Source: Choristoneura fumiferana
Taxonomy: Eukaryota; Arthropoda; Insecta; Lepidoptera; Tortricidae
DNA length: 64,000 nt
Assembly: GCF_025370935.1 (NCBI RefSeq)
Contig: NC_133477.1
Coordinates: 21,828,569 to 21,892,568 of the forward strand
Direction: 5' to 3'
The translations under genes and the position numbers were made by a program. Shown here in pieces: positions 8,901 to 22,500 of the stretch. Every line of letters begins with the position of its first letter. Position 1 is the stretch's first letter. A model generated the notes under the pieces. It worked only from the letters and a program-made list of their open reading frames with translations, made no database searches and was not told the origin of the DNA.

Positions 8901-11900
8901 CTACAACCACCAACAACGAGTGATAATTATATAGGTACGTCAACTACAAAGAAACCGGCACTGCCAAACTTATAAAAATGTACGACAACTTTAATGTCTT
9001 CATATTAAGGTCGTCTATCCTACATAATTTTATAACTTTGGCCGCATCAATATCTTTGTAGTTGACTGTAAGAAAAAGGTCTGTTTTGAAAACGAAAAAT
9101 ATTTTCGGATCGTTCAACGGGATTCGAACCCACACCTAAACCCGGTGGTTTAGTTGATAGGACACCTCGGGCGCGTCTGTCTGGGCACTCCGACCAGCCG
9201 ATCGAAATTCCTTATCGCTTGCAACGCCAATAGAGATGTCCGTCTGGTCACTATACTCCCGGACAAAAGTGTGCGCAAACGCAAACTGCTGGTTTCTCTT
9301 GCACTGCCTAACTACTATATACGAGTATGTTAATACATATGTACAGAATGTGGTGAAGTAGGTACCGTGCGGGCGCGCCCCGCAGCAGCCCGGCGGCGGC
9401 CCGCAGCGCCCCGCACAAACAGGCCACCTCGTACACCGTCAGCCGCCGCGCTAAGGCTCGGCTCGTATTGTTCCAGCACGGGCGAGCCCGCAGCGCGAGC
9501 GCGACGCTGCGGTGCCCGGCCCGTCTATAACCCGCTAGCATCGCGCCCGCGACAACTTTACTAGAACAATGTAACGGCCATAAAACTCTACAAGCGACGC
9601 TGCACCGTCACTAGTATTTCATCGAAATGCCACTCAAATAAAATGCTACACATGGGGCCATGGGCTAAAAAGTCGCCTGTAAAACCTTGCCACTGGTAGA
9701 GTGACGATAGTTACGAGTAACACCCGTTAAACAATCATTCTAAACCGCAACTCTAAGGGCCAGTACAGACAGACTGCATTCCAACTGCACTGCCCATACA
9801 TTTTTCAGCACAGCACGCTGACTGCGATTGAAATATGAGCAGTCGGCAGTTGTGGTTACGTTGTGCTTAGTTCAAATGCAGTCTGTCTGTATTGGCCCTA
9901 ATAAAAAGCGCATTTAGTCCTGACCATTTGATTTTCGACTAAAATTGTACTCGTATCTATTCGATCGGACATATTTTTTGGATTTCTATGAAAACGTATG
10001 CAATTACCCAGAGACGACTTTTTCGTTTTAGCCAGTCTGTCAGATAGGACTCAAGCTTTTATGTATTTCTAACAGCCATGGCTATCGACGTTAGTTTCCT
10101 TACACTCTTAGTTATTTCAAATACACAAAGGTTGCACCTTAGTACGCAATTCAATTATTTCGATTGTACCATCAGCCAAATAAGTAGTCTATCAATTTTT
10201 AAACAAGATCTTATCAAATGAATATGTCGTTAAAGTCGAACTTTCAAGTTGACAGACACGTCTATTGGCATTAATTGTTTTATGACATGAAAACGATTAT
10301 CAACTTTAGGGTGGTAGGCCACATATTTGGCTGTTGGTACCTATTGAGGACGCAAGTGCATTGTTGTCTCGCTACACATTCACAATAGGAAAGAGATGCC
10401 AACTAGAAAACGTGTGAGCTATACGTTCTATTGGGATATTAATAGACAGGATTTGCTTTTGACGCCTACAACTAACAACTGTTGGAGACGAAGCGCGCCG
10501 GCACGGCTCAGATAATTTTGCCAGGCGCTCTGGGTTACTGCGACCGGACAGGCGGACAGGGCCATTGCACCAATATCCATGAATTTCATACATACAGAGC
10601 ACAGAGCACCTTTAATGGAATGCTTCTATAGAAGCAGAACGGAGCAGAGGCGTGTACAATCCGGTCAACCATGTACTTAAATTCACGCCTCGCCTCGTTA
10701 TCTTTTTAATATTAAATTATGATGATGTGATGTGGTTTCTAATCATTCTAATTGGTCGATTCTACATGACTGTCTTTGCTTCGCATCCACGATAGCACAC
10801 CCTAAATTTTAGCGCCTAAAGGTCACAGCTCATTGAGCCACCCGGCACCCGACCAGCACCGCCTCAACTTTCGGTGTCCACTCGTCGTCAAAAATTTCCG
10901 AGTGGTCTATTAAGAAATGAGGGGGGGGGGAGCGGCGCGCCGACCGCGCGCGGTTCACGCGAGGCAACCGTACGAACAGATAATGCCGTCAGTGATATTT
11001 GGCCTTTCAGGAAACCCTCATGTTAACGTGTTATAAATAGAGCCATGTTTTTGTTATGAGGATTAAAGTTTCTCTCTGGTGGGAGTGTGCGGGAGGGGGT
11101 GGGAGGGGGTGGCACGTACCTGGCCTCTTCGATCTGCGTGTTGAGCGTGAGGTAGTCGGGGCTGTCCTGGCGGTCGTAGCGCACGCCCGGTCGTGGCGTC
11201 GCCACCGGCTGCACACACACAGACACACGCTTATTACATGCATTGGGGTAATAACAATACGATTGGCTTTGCTGACTCACTCGCCACCTGACAATTTTAG
11301 AATGGCCAGCATTATTAAAATTATTTTCTAAAATGAAAAGTACCTACAACAAGTTGGTCGAAAATGCATTACTAGCAACTAATTCCCTGCGCGTCGTCAT
11401 ATCGTCCTCTTAAGGTACTTATAATTCACGCGCAGATGTCGTTTTTACGAAATCAACTCACTATCAAAAACAATTTCATACGAAACAAAAAATAATAATT
11501 ACATACTGGCAATATTTCACACCAGTAGTGAGACGTCATAAAGTCTAATCGTTATTTTATTTATAGATGAAATACAAGCTAATTTTGAAGACGATTCAGT
11601 ACGAGTAAATGCATAATCATTAATCAATCATGTGTAGTGTAACCATCGGATTTACTTACGGCATATTTTTGTTTTATAATGAACATTACAGGAGTGTTAC
11701 TTACTACGCATCGCACGACAAAACTAAGAACTAAAGATTACAAATCTCACATGGCCTGTAACTGATTGAGTTAGGGTTGATTCTAATTAGTCTCCAAATC
11801 TACCCTGTCTAGTTACTCTGTTGTATTCTAGTATTTAGAAGTTCTTATGCAAATAGGAGCCAATCCAAAAACAAATCTATTTCGATGTTGATATCTAAAT

Positions 11901-14900
11901 TCTGTAGAAATAAAACAAAAGTTAAAAAAATATTTGTTTGCGGATTGTTTTGTTTTTTGCTTGCATTAAGTGTGTTCATTTATATTGTTACTTGCCATCT
12001 CACTAAATGTAAACTTATAACATCTACACACTTATGCATGAACGTGAAGCTTCTTAGCGAATGGAATTAATTAATTTCATACATACATACTCGTAATTAT
12101 TTTTCTACGCTGTTCGGGCGTGGTTGTGCCTAAACTAAGTCTTATGGACTACGATCTGAAGAGTCTATAGTATACGAGTGTAAGCAGTTGTTAGGAGTCC
12201 ATGAATCAAGTGAGCCGTTTAGGATGGAGAGGGGGGGATAAGGCGAATCTCACCCGGTCTCACCTGGGGGAGGTCTCGCCCAGTATTAGTAAGATGGCAA
12301 AACGACACTGGCATACTATACTTGGTTTGGATAGGTATTTAACTAAATGTAAACAAACTTCAGCTGCCAGATTTGGTACATTCAAGGATTTTAAACATTT
12401 TACTTATCTATAGCCGAGTTTAGACTTGCAAGAAAAATCATTCAAGTTGCATTACATTGCGAGGGCCGTAAAGCCAACGAGTTTGTAGTGGTCAATCGAG
12501 CCGCCAATGTAATGCAACTTGCACGATTTTTCTACAAGTCTAACCGCAGCTTATTGTAATACAAACTAGACTAGTGTAAATTGAAAATACAAACTGAAAT
12601 ATAGATGCACAGAAAAAACAGAAAAATAAGACCATCACTGGGAATCGAACCCAGGTCCTCGTAATCCGTACCGCGTGCTATACCGCCTACACCACTGATG
12701 GTCAACGGTACGACACGAATTTTCCCTATGCACCTCATATCTCAGCTTGTGTTTCTTACTTAGTCACTTAAGCAGCGACGCTAGCGACATCTATGCCGTA
12801 AGCCCTCAAACTTTTTCGGCATTCCTTTGGAACTAACCGCTCACCCGGACAAGAGATATCGTTTCTAAGCAATCAAGTTAAGATTGGTTTTTTGGAATCT
12901 TTTTTTTTGTATTTTTTATTTCAATTCCAAATTTTTACTTTTACGTTCCCGTAAAACCGAAATTGAAAATACAAACTGAAATATAGATGCACAGAAAAAA
13001 CACGGTATAGCACGCGGTACGGATTACCGAGGACCTGGGTTCGATTCCCAGTGATGGTCTTATTTTTCTGTTTTTTCTGTGCATCTATATTTCAGTTTGT
13101 ATTTTCAATTTCGGTTTTACGGGATGACCGTAAAAGTAAAAATTTGGAATTGAAATAAAAAAATATAAAAAGATTCCAAAAAACCAATCTTAATTTGATT
13201 GCTTAGAAACGATATCTCTTGTCCGGGTGAGCGGTTAGTTCCAAAGGAATGCCGAAAAAGTTTGAGGGCTTACGGCATAGATGTCGCTAGCGTCGCTGCT
13301 TAAGTGACTAAGTAAGAAACACAAGCTGAGATATGAGGTGCATAGGGAAATTCGTGTCGGTACCGTTGACCATCAGTGGTGTAGCGGTATAGCACGCGGT
13401 ACGGATTACCGAGGACCTGGGTTCGATTCCCAGTGATGGTCTTATTTTTCTGTTTTTTCTGTGCATCTATATTTCAGTTTGTATTTTCAATTTCGGTTTT
13501 ATGGGATGACCGTAAAAGTAAAAATTTGGAATTGAAATAAAAAATACAAAAGATTCCAAAAAACCAATCTTAATTTGATTGCTTAGAAACGATATCTCTT
13601 GTCCGGGTGAGCGGTTAGTTCCAAAGGAATGCCGAAAAAGTTTGAGGGCTTGCGGCATAGATGTCGCTAGCGTCGCTGCTTAAGTGACTAAGTAAGAAAC
13701 ACAAGCTGAGATATGAGGTGCATAGGGAATTCGTGTCGGTACCGTTGACCATCAGTGGTGTAGCGGTATAGCACGCGGTACGGATTACCGAGGACCTGGG
13801 TTCGATTCCCAGTGATGGTCTTATTTTCTGTTTTTTCTGTGCATCTATATTTCAGTTTGTATTTTCAATTTCGGTTTTACGGGATGACCGTAAAAGTAAA
13901 AATTTGGAATTGAAATAAAAAATACAAAAAGATTCCAAAAAACCAATCTTAATTTTAGACTAGTGTATTTCAATACAGAAACGTAAATGTTTAAATAGTT
14001 TAATGGGGAATTTCAATATTTAAGACACCAAATTGACGTTGTTTTGTTTACATTTAGTTAAATACCTGTCCAAACCAAGTATAGGGGAAATTTAAGCTGC
14101 GTTTCCTCCAATCACGTGCGAGGATGTGATTTTCATTAACCAATAGAAACGTTTCATTTACCTATTGTTGCACAGCACCGAGCGAGGCGAGATAAATGAA
14201 GCGTTTCTATTGGCTCTGTGCACACATCAGCGCCACCTAGCGTCCGCAACTTTTTTGGCTATGCTCTGACGTTTTGAAATTTCATCGCGACATTGTGACA
14301 AAAATCAAACCTATAACTTATTAATTTATAATACAAAATTACTGTGATACCGTGATTTGGGTGGACAAAAGGTTGTGAATTCATTTTTGGTCATTAAAAT
14401 TAAATGAGGTAAGTAAAATTTATTCAAAAAGTGTGTTTTATTTTCGTTATGTCAGGGTTTGTTTACTTCATGTTTAGTTGTACATTTACTGTAAAACGAA
14501 AAAATAAAGCTATCTTATTGGTTTCTTTGAATAATAGTAAAATTATATAATTGTTCTTATATCGCTTGTAATAAATTAAATATCGTTTTCAGATCAAAAT
14601 GAGTATCATCTTGAAGACTGGTTTTTTGAGTATCACTCAATATAAAATTTCAACCACATACCGTTTCATAAGGAAAATCGTTGCTGGACATGTCCGAGAT
14701 GTAGAGGAATTAAGAACAAAACAGGGACAGTGTTCAATAATTCAAGCTCGCATCATAACACAAACATCTATTACTAAAATTAGGTAGTTAAAGTCTATAC
14801 AAATTGCTTTGTTAATGACAGATTCATATGAGTATGACAGATGACAGAGCCTAGATTATTTCTTCTTTTGGCCACTATGAGCGCTGCGATAGATTTCATT

Positions 14901-17900
14901 ACCCCCACCTAGTACTTCGCACCCTCCCAATTGGTTCATAAAAAGCGCATTCCTCGCACATCTCCAGTGGAAACGCTGCCTTAGATCGTGATACAAAATT
15001 AGTGTTCAATTAATCCTGGATCATACACATAATGCACGACATCGTTTGTTACACGATTCAAATTTCACCCCATAGAATTTGATGTGTCTCTTTGTCTGTC
15101 CGTTGTCACAGTAAGTTACTCTGAATCTACTGGATCGATTAAGTCGAAACTTGCCTAGGTATTTTTTTTTGTAAGAAATAGTGTAAAATTGAAAAAAATA
15201 AAAACACGTTTCTCCACTAAAATCTGCCGGACAGATTTAAACTAAAAATACGCATTTAGAAAATTTACACACGAGTTTAAAGGGGTAAAGGTAAAGGGGT
15301 AATTTAAATTCCCAAAATAGGTTCACGTGAATAATGGACTGTCCTTTGGTAGGTGTAGTGAAGTGACTCACGCGGCTAGGGGCGCGGCCCCGCTGGCGCT
15401 GGCTCGTCGTCCACCGGCGGCGCCCGCGAGCTCTGCGACCACGCCCGACCGGCTTTTAAGGTATTTTCCACCGGCGACTCCGGCGAGGCGAGACGAGAAT
15501 TGAAATTTGTATGGCGGCGCCCGCCTTGCCGGTGGAAAATCACCATTAAGCAGCGTTTCCACCAGTAATGTGTGAGGACGTCTTGCGAGGAATGTGATTT
15601 TCGTGAACCAATAGAAAAGCTTCGTTTACCTCGCCTCGCACAGCACATCTCTGGTGGAAACAGCTGAACGGAGCGGGGCGAGGTAAATGAAGCGTTTGCG
15701 TTTCTTTATATTTGATTTTTTTTTGGAGTCTCTTTGTATTTTTTATTTCAACTCCAAATTTGTTACTTTTACGGGTATAATACAAACTCAGGAAACGGGG
15801 AAAATACAAACTGAGACATGGATGCACAGAAAAACCAGAAAAAGAGACCAGCACTGGGAATCGAACCCAGGTCCTCAGCAATCCGTGATGCGTGCTATAA
15901 CCCCTACACCACTGCTGGACAGGAATCTAGACACGAATTTTTCCTATGCATACATATCTCAGGTTGCTTATTTCTACTATGCTACTTAAGCAGCAGCACT
16001 AGCGACATCTATGTTTCGTCGAGAGATGTGGTTTCACGGGATACCCGTAAAAGTAACAAATTTGGAGCTGAAATAAAAAATATAAAAAGACTCCAAAAAA
16101 AAACTATCATAATTTGATTGCTTAGTAGCAACATCTCTTGTCTGGGTGAGCGGTTAGTTCCGAAAGAATGTGAACCTGGGTTCGATTCCCAGTGCTGGTC
16201 TCTTTTTTTGGTTTTTCTGTGCATCCATGTCTCAGTTTGTATTTTCTATATATTGGTTCATGAAAAACACATTTCTCGCACATCTCTGGTGGAAACGGAG
16301 CTACAACTAGCTTACGTTCTAGTCAAATAGAGTTTTAAAAGTACCACATCGGAAAGAGCGATCGTCCCGTCACATGTGTGTTGCACGAGTAATAAGATAT
16401 CTCCGCAATTACTTGCAAAAGTGTACTTTTTACTTTTAACTAAGTAGCACCTGTATGCCACGCTTAAAGTATGTTCTGGTAGCGGGTGAAAAAACGCACA
16501 ACGACACAAACTATTATGTTAGCGTCGAAACCAAAAGCATATGTATAGCTTACGAAGCATTTCTGTATCGTAAGTTGTGCTGAATTTCGTGGTACGGGGT
16601 AGGGCGAGCGACGGTCATCAGGGTCTCCATAATTAGATGGGCTGCTCAGAGCAGTCGAGCGAGACCAAATGCACGAGAACAGTCTCGGTACAATCAGAGT
16701 TGACTTCGACCCGACTGTTCCGTGCAGTCATCGTGCAGTTGTTCTGCAGTCGTGTTCGGTTGAATTCTAGCTGACGCAGTTGGCACTGAACGGGTGGACG
16801 CCTATGAAAATAGTACGAGCAGCGCTAACTGCACGCGTGCGCCCGCGTCTGATAGCGTAGGTTCTAAATGCGGCATGCGGCATGCGGCAGTACCTGTCCG
16901 GCGCCGGCCAGCAGCTCGGTGAGCGCGTGCCGCAGCGCGGGCGGCAGGTCGGCGTCGGGCTGCCGCACGATGTGCTTGGGCACGCGCGCGCCGCACAGGA
17001 ACTGCGCCACCTCGTCCGTGAAGTGGTTACAGTTGTGCTCCAGCAGCTGGTACGCCGCGCCCCTGACACAACACGCGCCGTTTAAGGATCTCCCCAAACC
17101 TATGACGCGGAATCGGCTTTAGCCGATCAAAAGACCCTTTATGTCCACGCAATAAGAGCGAAAATAGTCGATCGGCTGGTTTGACGCGAAACGATGTTTG
17201 CCGACGGGAAGACGTCTTTTTGTCGGCTCAGGCCGATTCCGCGTCGATAGATACGGGGAGACCCTAAGCTGGCCAATCGCCAGGAAAGTTTCACTAATGA
17301 CGCTAAGAAGTAGATGCTTTCCTTGCACGCTCAGCCACGAGTCCGTCCCCGAGAAACCCGAGTCTCGTCTGTTACGTAGATACTTCGTAACAGACGAGAC
17401 TCGGGTTTAACAGCCACTACATCACCTACCAGCCGGCGCATCGCCGAGGGCGTTGGTAGCAGTCGCAGAGTACAGTCGAGATCCAAGATATCTTTACACT
17501 TTAGTACCTTGTCACTATATGCCTTTTAACAATTTTATAGAGAAGACCAACTGGGCACCACTGGGCGCACTGAGCCCGCGTGGGAACTATGGCCCAAGCC
17601 CTCTTGTTCTGAGAGGAGGCCTGTGCCCAGCAGTGGGACGTATATAGGCTGGGATGATGATGATGATGATGAGAGAAGACCAATCACAAGCAACAGTCTA
17701 AAGACAGTAAAGTGTAAAAATGTCTTTGACCTCGACTGTACATCTTCGAGTGATATTAGAACTGTCGATCAGAAATATTAAGAAGACATAATCGAGTTGT
17801 TACGGCGCCAAGTTGATTTTGATTTTGAAGTCACAGCTTGTTTATGTATGTACGGAGTAAAAAAAAACAAGAAGGAAGTGGCATGGCACCGAAACACGCT

Positions 17901-19497
17901 GATCGTAAATAAGTTTAACTGAGCACAATTACATTAATTTCGATGTCAAATTTCAATTTCCCAGATCAAATAGCGTCCTGTCCTGTAGTTCTGTATGTAG
18001 CCATGTATTCGGAAGTATTGAATGGGAGCATTACCGACGTGTTGGAATCTTGATCTTTATTCCTACTTATATTATAAATGCGAAAGTTTGTGTGTGTGTC
18101 TGTTACTCCTTCACGCTAAAACGGCTAGACGGATTTGGATTAAATTTGGAATTTAGATAGCTGGACATCTGGAATAACACATAGGCTACTTTTTATCCCG
18201 ATATTCCCACGGGATAGGGATAAAATCTCGAATTAACAACCTATGGGCTTAAAATTGAGAGTCATGAAATTTCGCATGGTTGTTTTGAATCCAATGTTTT
18301 CATTGACACACCACGATGTAATTTTAGGGACTTCTCACGGGAATTTTATAAAATCCCGGAATTTCGATTCAACTGCTGTATCTAATGATTTACGCGTGCA
18401 AAGCCGCGGGTAAACACTAGTATTAAATATATAGGAAAAGATGAAGTAATTCAGGCAGCGATCGTAATGAGGGCTATCGCGTATGAATTCGCCGCTAGAG
18501 GCGCTAGTGTAGCGTGAGGTCTCTGAAATGACAAATCTCGACGCGGGTTTATTTATAATTAGAATATTTTTGTGAATATTTTGCAATATCTGAAATTAAT
18601 TATGGCAAATATGCGTTCCGGGGCAATGAATGTCTGTGTTTTGAGACAGTTTTGTCTTTCGGAAACCTTTGTCCTCCCTTTTTTCCGAACAAAACGGGGA
18701 CTATGCAACACTGTGGCATGCTCGATATTTTTATGGTACGGTTTTAAGGTGTATTAAATAATATAGTGGATTTTAATCTAAACTTTGTTTTCATGCCCGT
18801 AATAACAGACTTTGAAAGCCATACTTAAAAACCTCACGCAACAGTGCGCCATCTAGTGAGACAAAAAACGATAGCCCTCATCGGTTATCGGTTTATTGGA
18901 AAGTGACAAAGGGAATAATCCAGTCATCTCCGATGCGCCATCTATCGACAAAGCCCCGAAACAGTGTTGACAAATTCTATTGCCGCTCGATAACTCTCCC
19001 GCTAGACTAGGCCTCTACTAGCTCGGTTCAATGAGGACAGATGGCGCTGTCTAACACGGCGACCCTGGTTGGTAACGGAATAAAGGCGGCCATATTGTAT
19101 ATAAGTACACTCGGAATACGGTATTTGACTACTCCTGAATGTGCCATGTCTTATATATTATCATGAAAATATAGGTACACAGAAAGTGTTTAGCGAAGAG
19201 TAAACATAAATCAGTTAAAAATTGGATTTAGTGATTTTTTGAAAAATCTATATACCTGTCTCTTTCTCAAACGCTTTTCTCTATGCAGCAAGTATGGCGG
19301 TACTGGCGTGTGACGCCAGTTTATAACTTTGTTATTTGTAAAGGTAGCTTAAAATTTGTTTCTCTATTCGATAACAGGCATTGTAAAGTTTTAATTTATA
19401 ATACATATAAAAAATAGTCAAATACCGTATTCTGTATTCCGTATAACGCACGGGTCAATCGGGCCATTATTAACACTTTCTCTTGTTTTATTACAAC

Positions 19498-19571
<74 letters not shown>

Positions 19572-22500
19572 TGTGTGTGTGTGTGTGTGTGTGTGTACTC
19601 ACGTGAAGGTGGTGGCGGCGAGCCCCTGCAGGTAGTCGCGGAACAGGGCGGGCGGCACCTGCGTGCGCCCCAGCCGCTGCACCTCGCGCGGCCGCCCCGC
19701 CATCGTGCCGCCCTGCACACACCAAACGGACCACTTCACGTCGCCGCTCAGACCCCTGAATCTAACACACGTAAAATGAAACCCCGTACCGGCTCGATTA
19801 AACAATTTCATGCCTTTTTTTAATATGCCTTTCTAATGCGTATTAAAAACATCATAAATAAGCAGCACTCGGGCTCACGTGGCGCGGCTATGTTTAAACG
19901 TCAACAAGCGCGCGCGCCGCTTCCGTCGCCATCCAAAATAAATAGAGTCACCTTTACGTTCCAAGTGGATTCCTGCGGGTCATCTATTACTACGCGTTCC
20001 GTCGCAGCTTTCTTACAGCTGCGTGCGCGGGTGCAAGTGAGACAAACGCGTGATTATAGGGATGTTCCGCCCGATACAAATTTGTAGGTACGAATGAGTT
20101 AGTAATTATTTATTATAGTTGCGAAACCAGGTAGGTGCTTTAAGAGTGAGTTACTATAACGATAACCAATGCCGACCAGTCTTCACATCTTCGGTTGAGA
20201 AAAAAAAATGCATTATTTCAAATTGGCAAAATTGACTACTGGATTTTCCAAATTCCAAGTTCTTTGTTAATAGAGCCTGTAAAGCCTATAATACAAAATT
20301 GTATCAGTTGGATTAACTTCATACATCTCTGGATAACTTTAAGCAACGCCTTTCATCCGTATATAACACGTCACACCTCATTATTGTTTAATACTCATCT
20401 GTTTTAAAAAAAATATATATACCTCGTTGAGTTTCTTGCCGGGTTCTTCTCAGCAGAGGTTTTTCCGAACCGGTGGTAGATTTTTTTTTTGACATTCATA
20501 AGTGCTTGTTATAGCCTAAATTGAATAAAGATATTTTGACTTTGACTTTGAATAAACTACATAGTTATTATATTTATTTTTAGCCGACTAACTGTTTTTG
20601 ATTTACTTTCCTGAAATTGTTTATGTGCAGGTAAATGTTTTAAAAAATAGCCGCAGCATCATTGCTTAGTGTGAATTGTATACTTGATTGTAAATATGTT
20701 TAAATTTAACAAAAATGTACCGTTTGTATCCAAATAAACATCCAATTTTGACGACTGGTTTAACATAGGTTATCGTTTTAGCAACCTGGTATAATTCAGT
20801 GTTCGCGTCGTGTACAGTCGAACAAATTGAAACATGACCACACCTTTTAATAATCAATTTCACTATGATTTCTTTGACAAAAGTATGAGATGTCAACATG
20901 ACATTAGTAGCACAAAGGTCGACTGTACCTATGAAGGTGTGGAGATATGTAGCAAATTGACATTATTGGAGCGGCTGGCAGAACACGGGCAAGAGTGCAC
21001 GCGAGAGAGACACTGATGCCGAAAAGTAATAATGCTACCGCTGTTATGTTATTAATGTGTATTTGTAAATGCAAATGCTTTAGTATCTAAACACCATTTG
21101 TGAACTCGCTCATCTAAGAGGACAAACCTGAAAGCTCGTCAACAACAACGTATACTATCTACCTACTCGTTTGCATGGTGTTCCCCAGCTTGAGGAATAT
21201 TTAAAAATATTTTTCGCAAATCAAAATGAGCCCTAGGTATTTATTTACGATGAGATTTGAGCAGCATCCCTACAAACGGCGGGTATTTCGGGAGTGGGCC
21301 GCGGGCGCGGGGGCACCAGGAACCGGCGCTGCATCGTTATCTAACAGCTCCAGATACAATTGCAGGAATCGTGGAATCTAGACCGACCGACTATATCGGG
21401 CCCGAGACGTCCAACCAAACGCTGCGGACAACATTAACATTCAACCGCAAATGCTTCGCTCCACCCGCGATGATGCATGCAACTGCATCCAAATATTGGG
21501 AGCTCGTTAGAGGTGATCACGGCCTACATCCCGTAACATATAAGTAGGTACGGTCAAGGACTTTAATTTATGAGCCACCTTTACGATTTTCCTTGTTAAT
21601 TAATGCGATGTCAGCATGACGTGTATTGTGAAATGGTTCCATGCGGTGGCTCATGAATTAAAGTCCTTGACCGTACATGTAATGTAATTAAACGTGAATC
21701 ATTTTAAAAACTGATATTACTACGGTCATATATCAGGGCTGTTAATTGCATCAGTATGCAGTATCTTTTCGGCCAGAATGACGCTCCAAAAATGAAGCAA
21801 TAAACTGAGTGCTTTAAAGCATCAGGTGTTATTGTGGGTTTGATTGGATAAAGTATTTTAGCCCGCTGTCGATGTAGGTGACAGGGGGGAGGAGGGGGGA
21901 GGGCAGACAACGAGGAACTCGCGAGGTGCGCGTTACTGCAGCTGCAATTTACTACTTTGGCACGAGACTTGGTGTTCCAGCTGTTCGATGTACAATTTAT
22001 AGGTAATTGTTTCTGCAGAATTAATGTTTAAATTTCACCTAATTTACATCAGACATTGGCACCTGTACTTATCTGGAACCGACCTGCGACTCGAAGCCAA
22101 ATAGACGTTGCATGCAATTGCAAGCCTGGTTTGCAGAAAAAACTTGTCAACTTTTGTTTCATGCTCACTGGAATACAGTTTCGACTTTTATACAGTTTAT
22201 ACAGTTTCGTTTTTCGACTATCGACTTTGACATCTAGCAAATGGAATAAACGAATTCGTGCTTTGATATCAGGTTATTAGGAAGCAGAAGAAACAAAAGA
22301 TATATATTTTTTTTAAATTATGAAAGATATTTTTGAGGGTAAAAGAAACCAGACCACGATTTACATGTTTCAGTTTTTTTAGATCTATTAAAGTTTAATG
22401 TATCGTGATTTCATTTGATCCTTTCCCATCCATTTAAACCACTAAATAATCAAGAACTCAACTAATATTTCTCCTTCATAACAAAAAAAATCAGTGTAGG

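Larger units (their letters stand above)
12315..14084. repeat. MITE interrupted by nested insertions
   Basis: Left end ACTATACTTGGTTTGGATAG and right end CCAAACCAAGTATAG are inverted repeats of about 40 bp. An uninterrupted relative lies at about 33795-33995. The host element here is split by a foldback element (12413-12552) and by a tRNA-like array (12585-13955). The order of insertion is therefore readable: host first, the others later. Confidence 0.75.

Noticed and set aside
13368..13441. Functional tRNA gene
   Set aside because: The A and B boxes and the acceptor pairing are good, but the anticodon loop has C at the U33 position, there is an extra unpaired base before the acceptor strand, and identical modules lie in a repeat.
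12585..13955. CRISPR-like array
   Set aside because: The period is 379 bases with tRNA-like cores and inverted units in an animal genome. These are transposable elements.
14599..14787. Small gene of 62 codons
   Set aside because: It lies inside a TIR element, has ordinary AT-rich codon use and no recognisable family.
17354..17408. MicroRNA precursor
   Set aside because: The stem is only 23 bp, perfectly paired, with a 9-base loop and no lower stem. That is too short for a usual precursor.
19503..19823. ORF coding for a long Cys-Val repeat
   Set aside because: A translation of the GT microsatellite. The real coding sequence here is DeSI exon 3 on the other strand.
21257..21547. 96-codon ORF
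   Set aside because: No homology recognised, no splice or promoter context, and it sits next to a MITE in a long intron.
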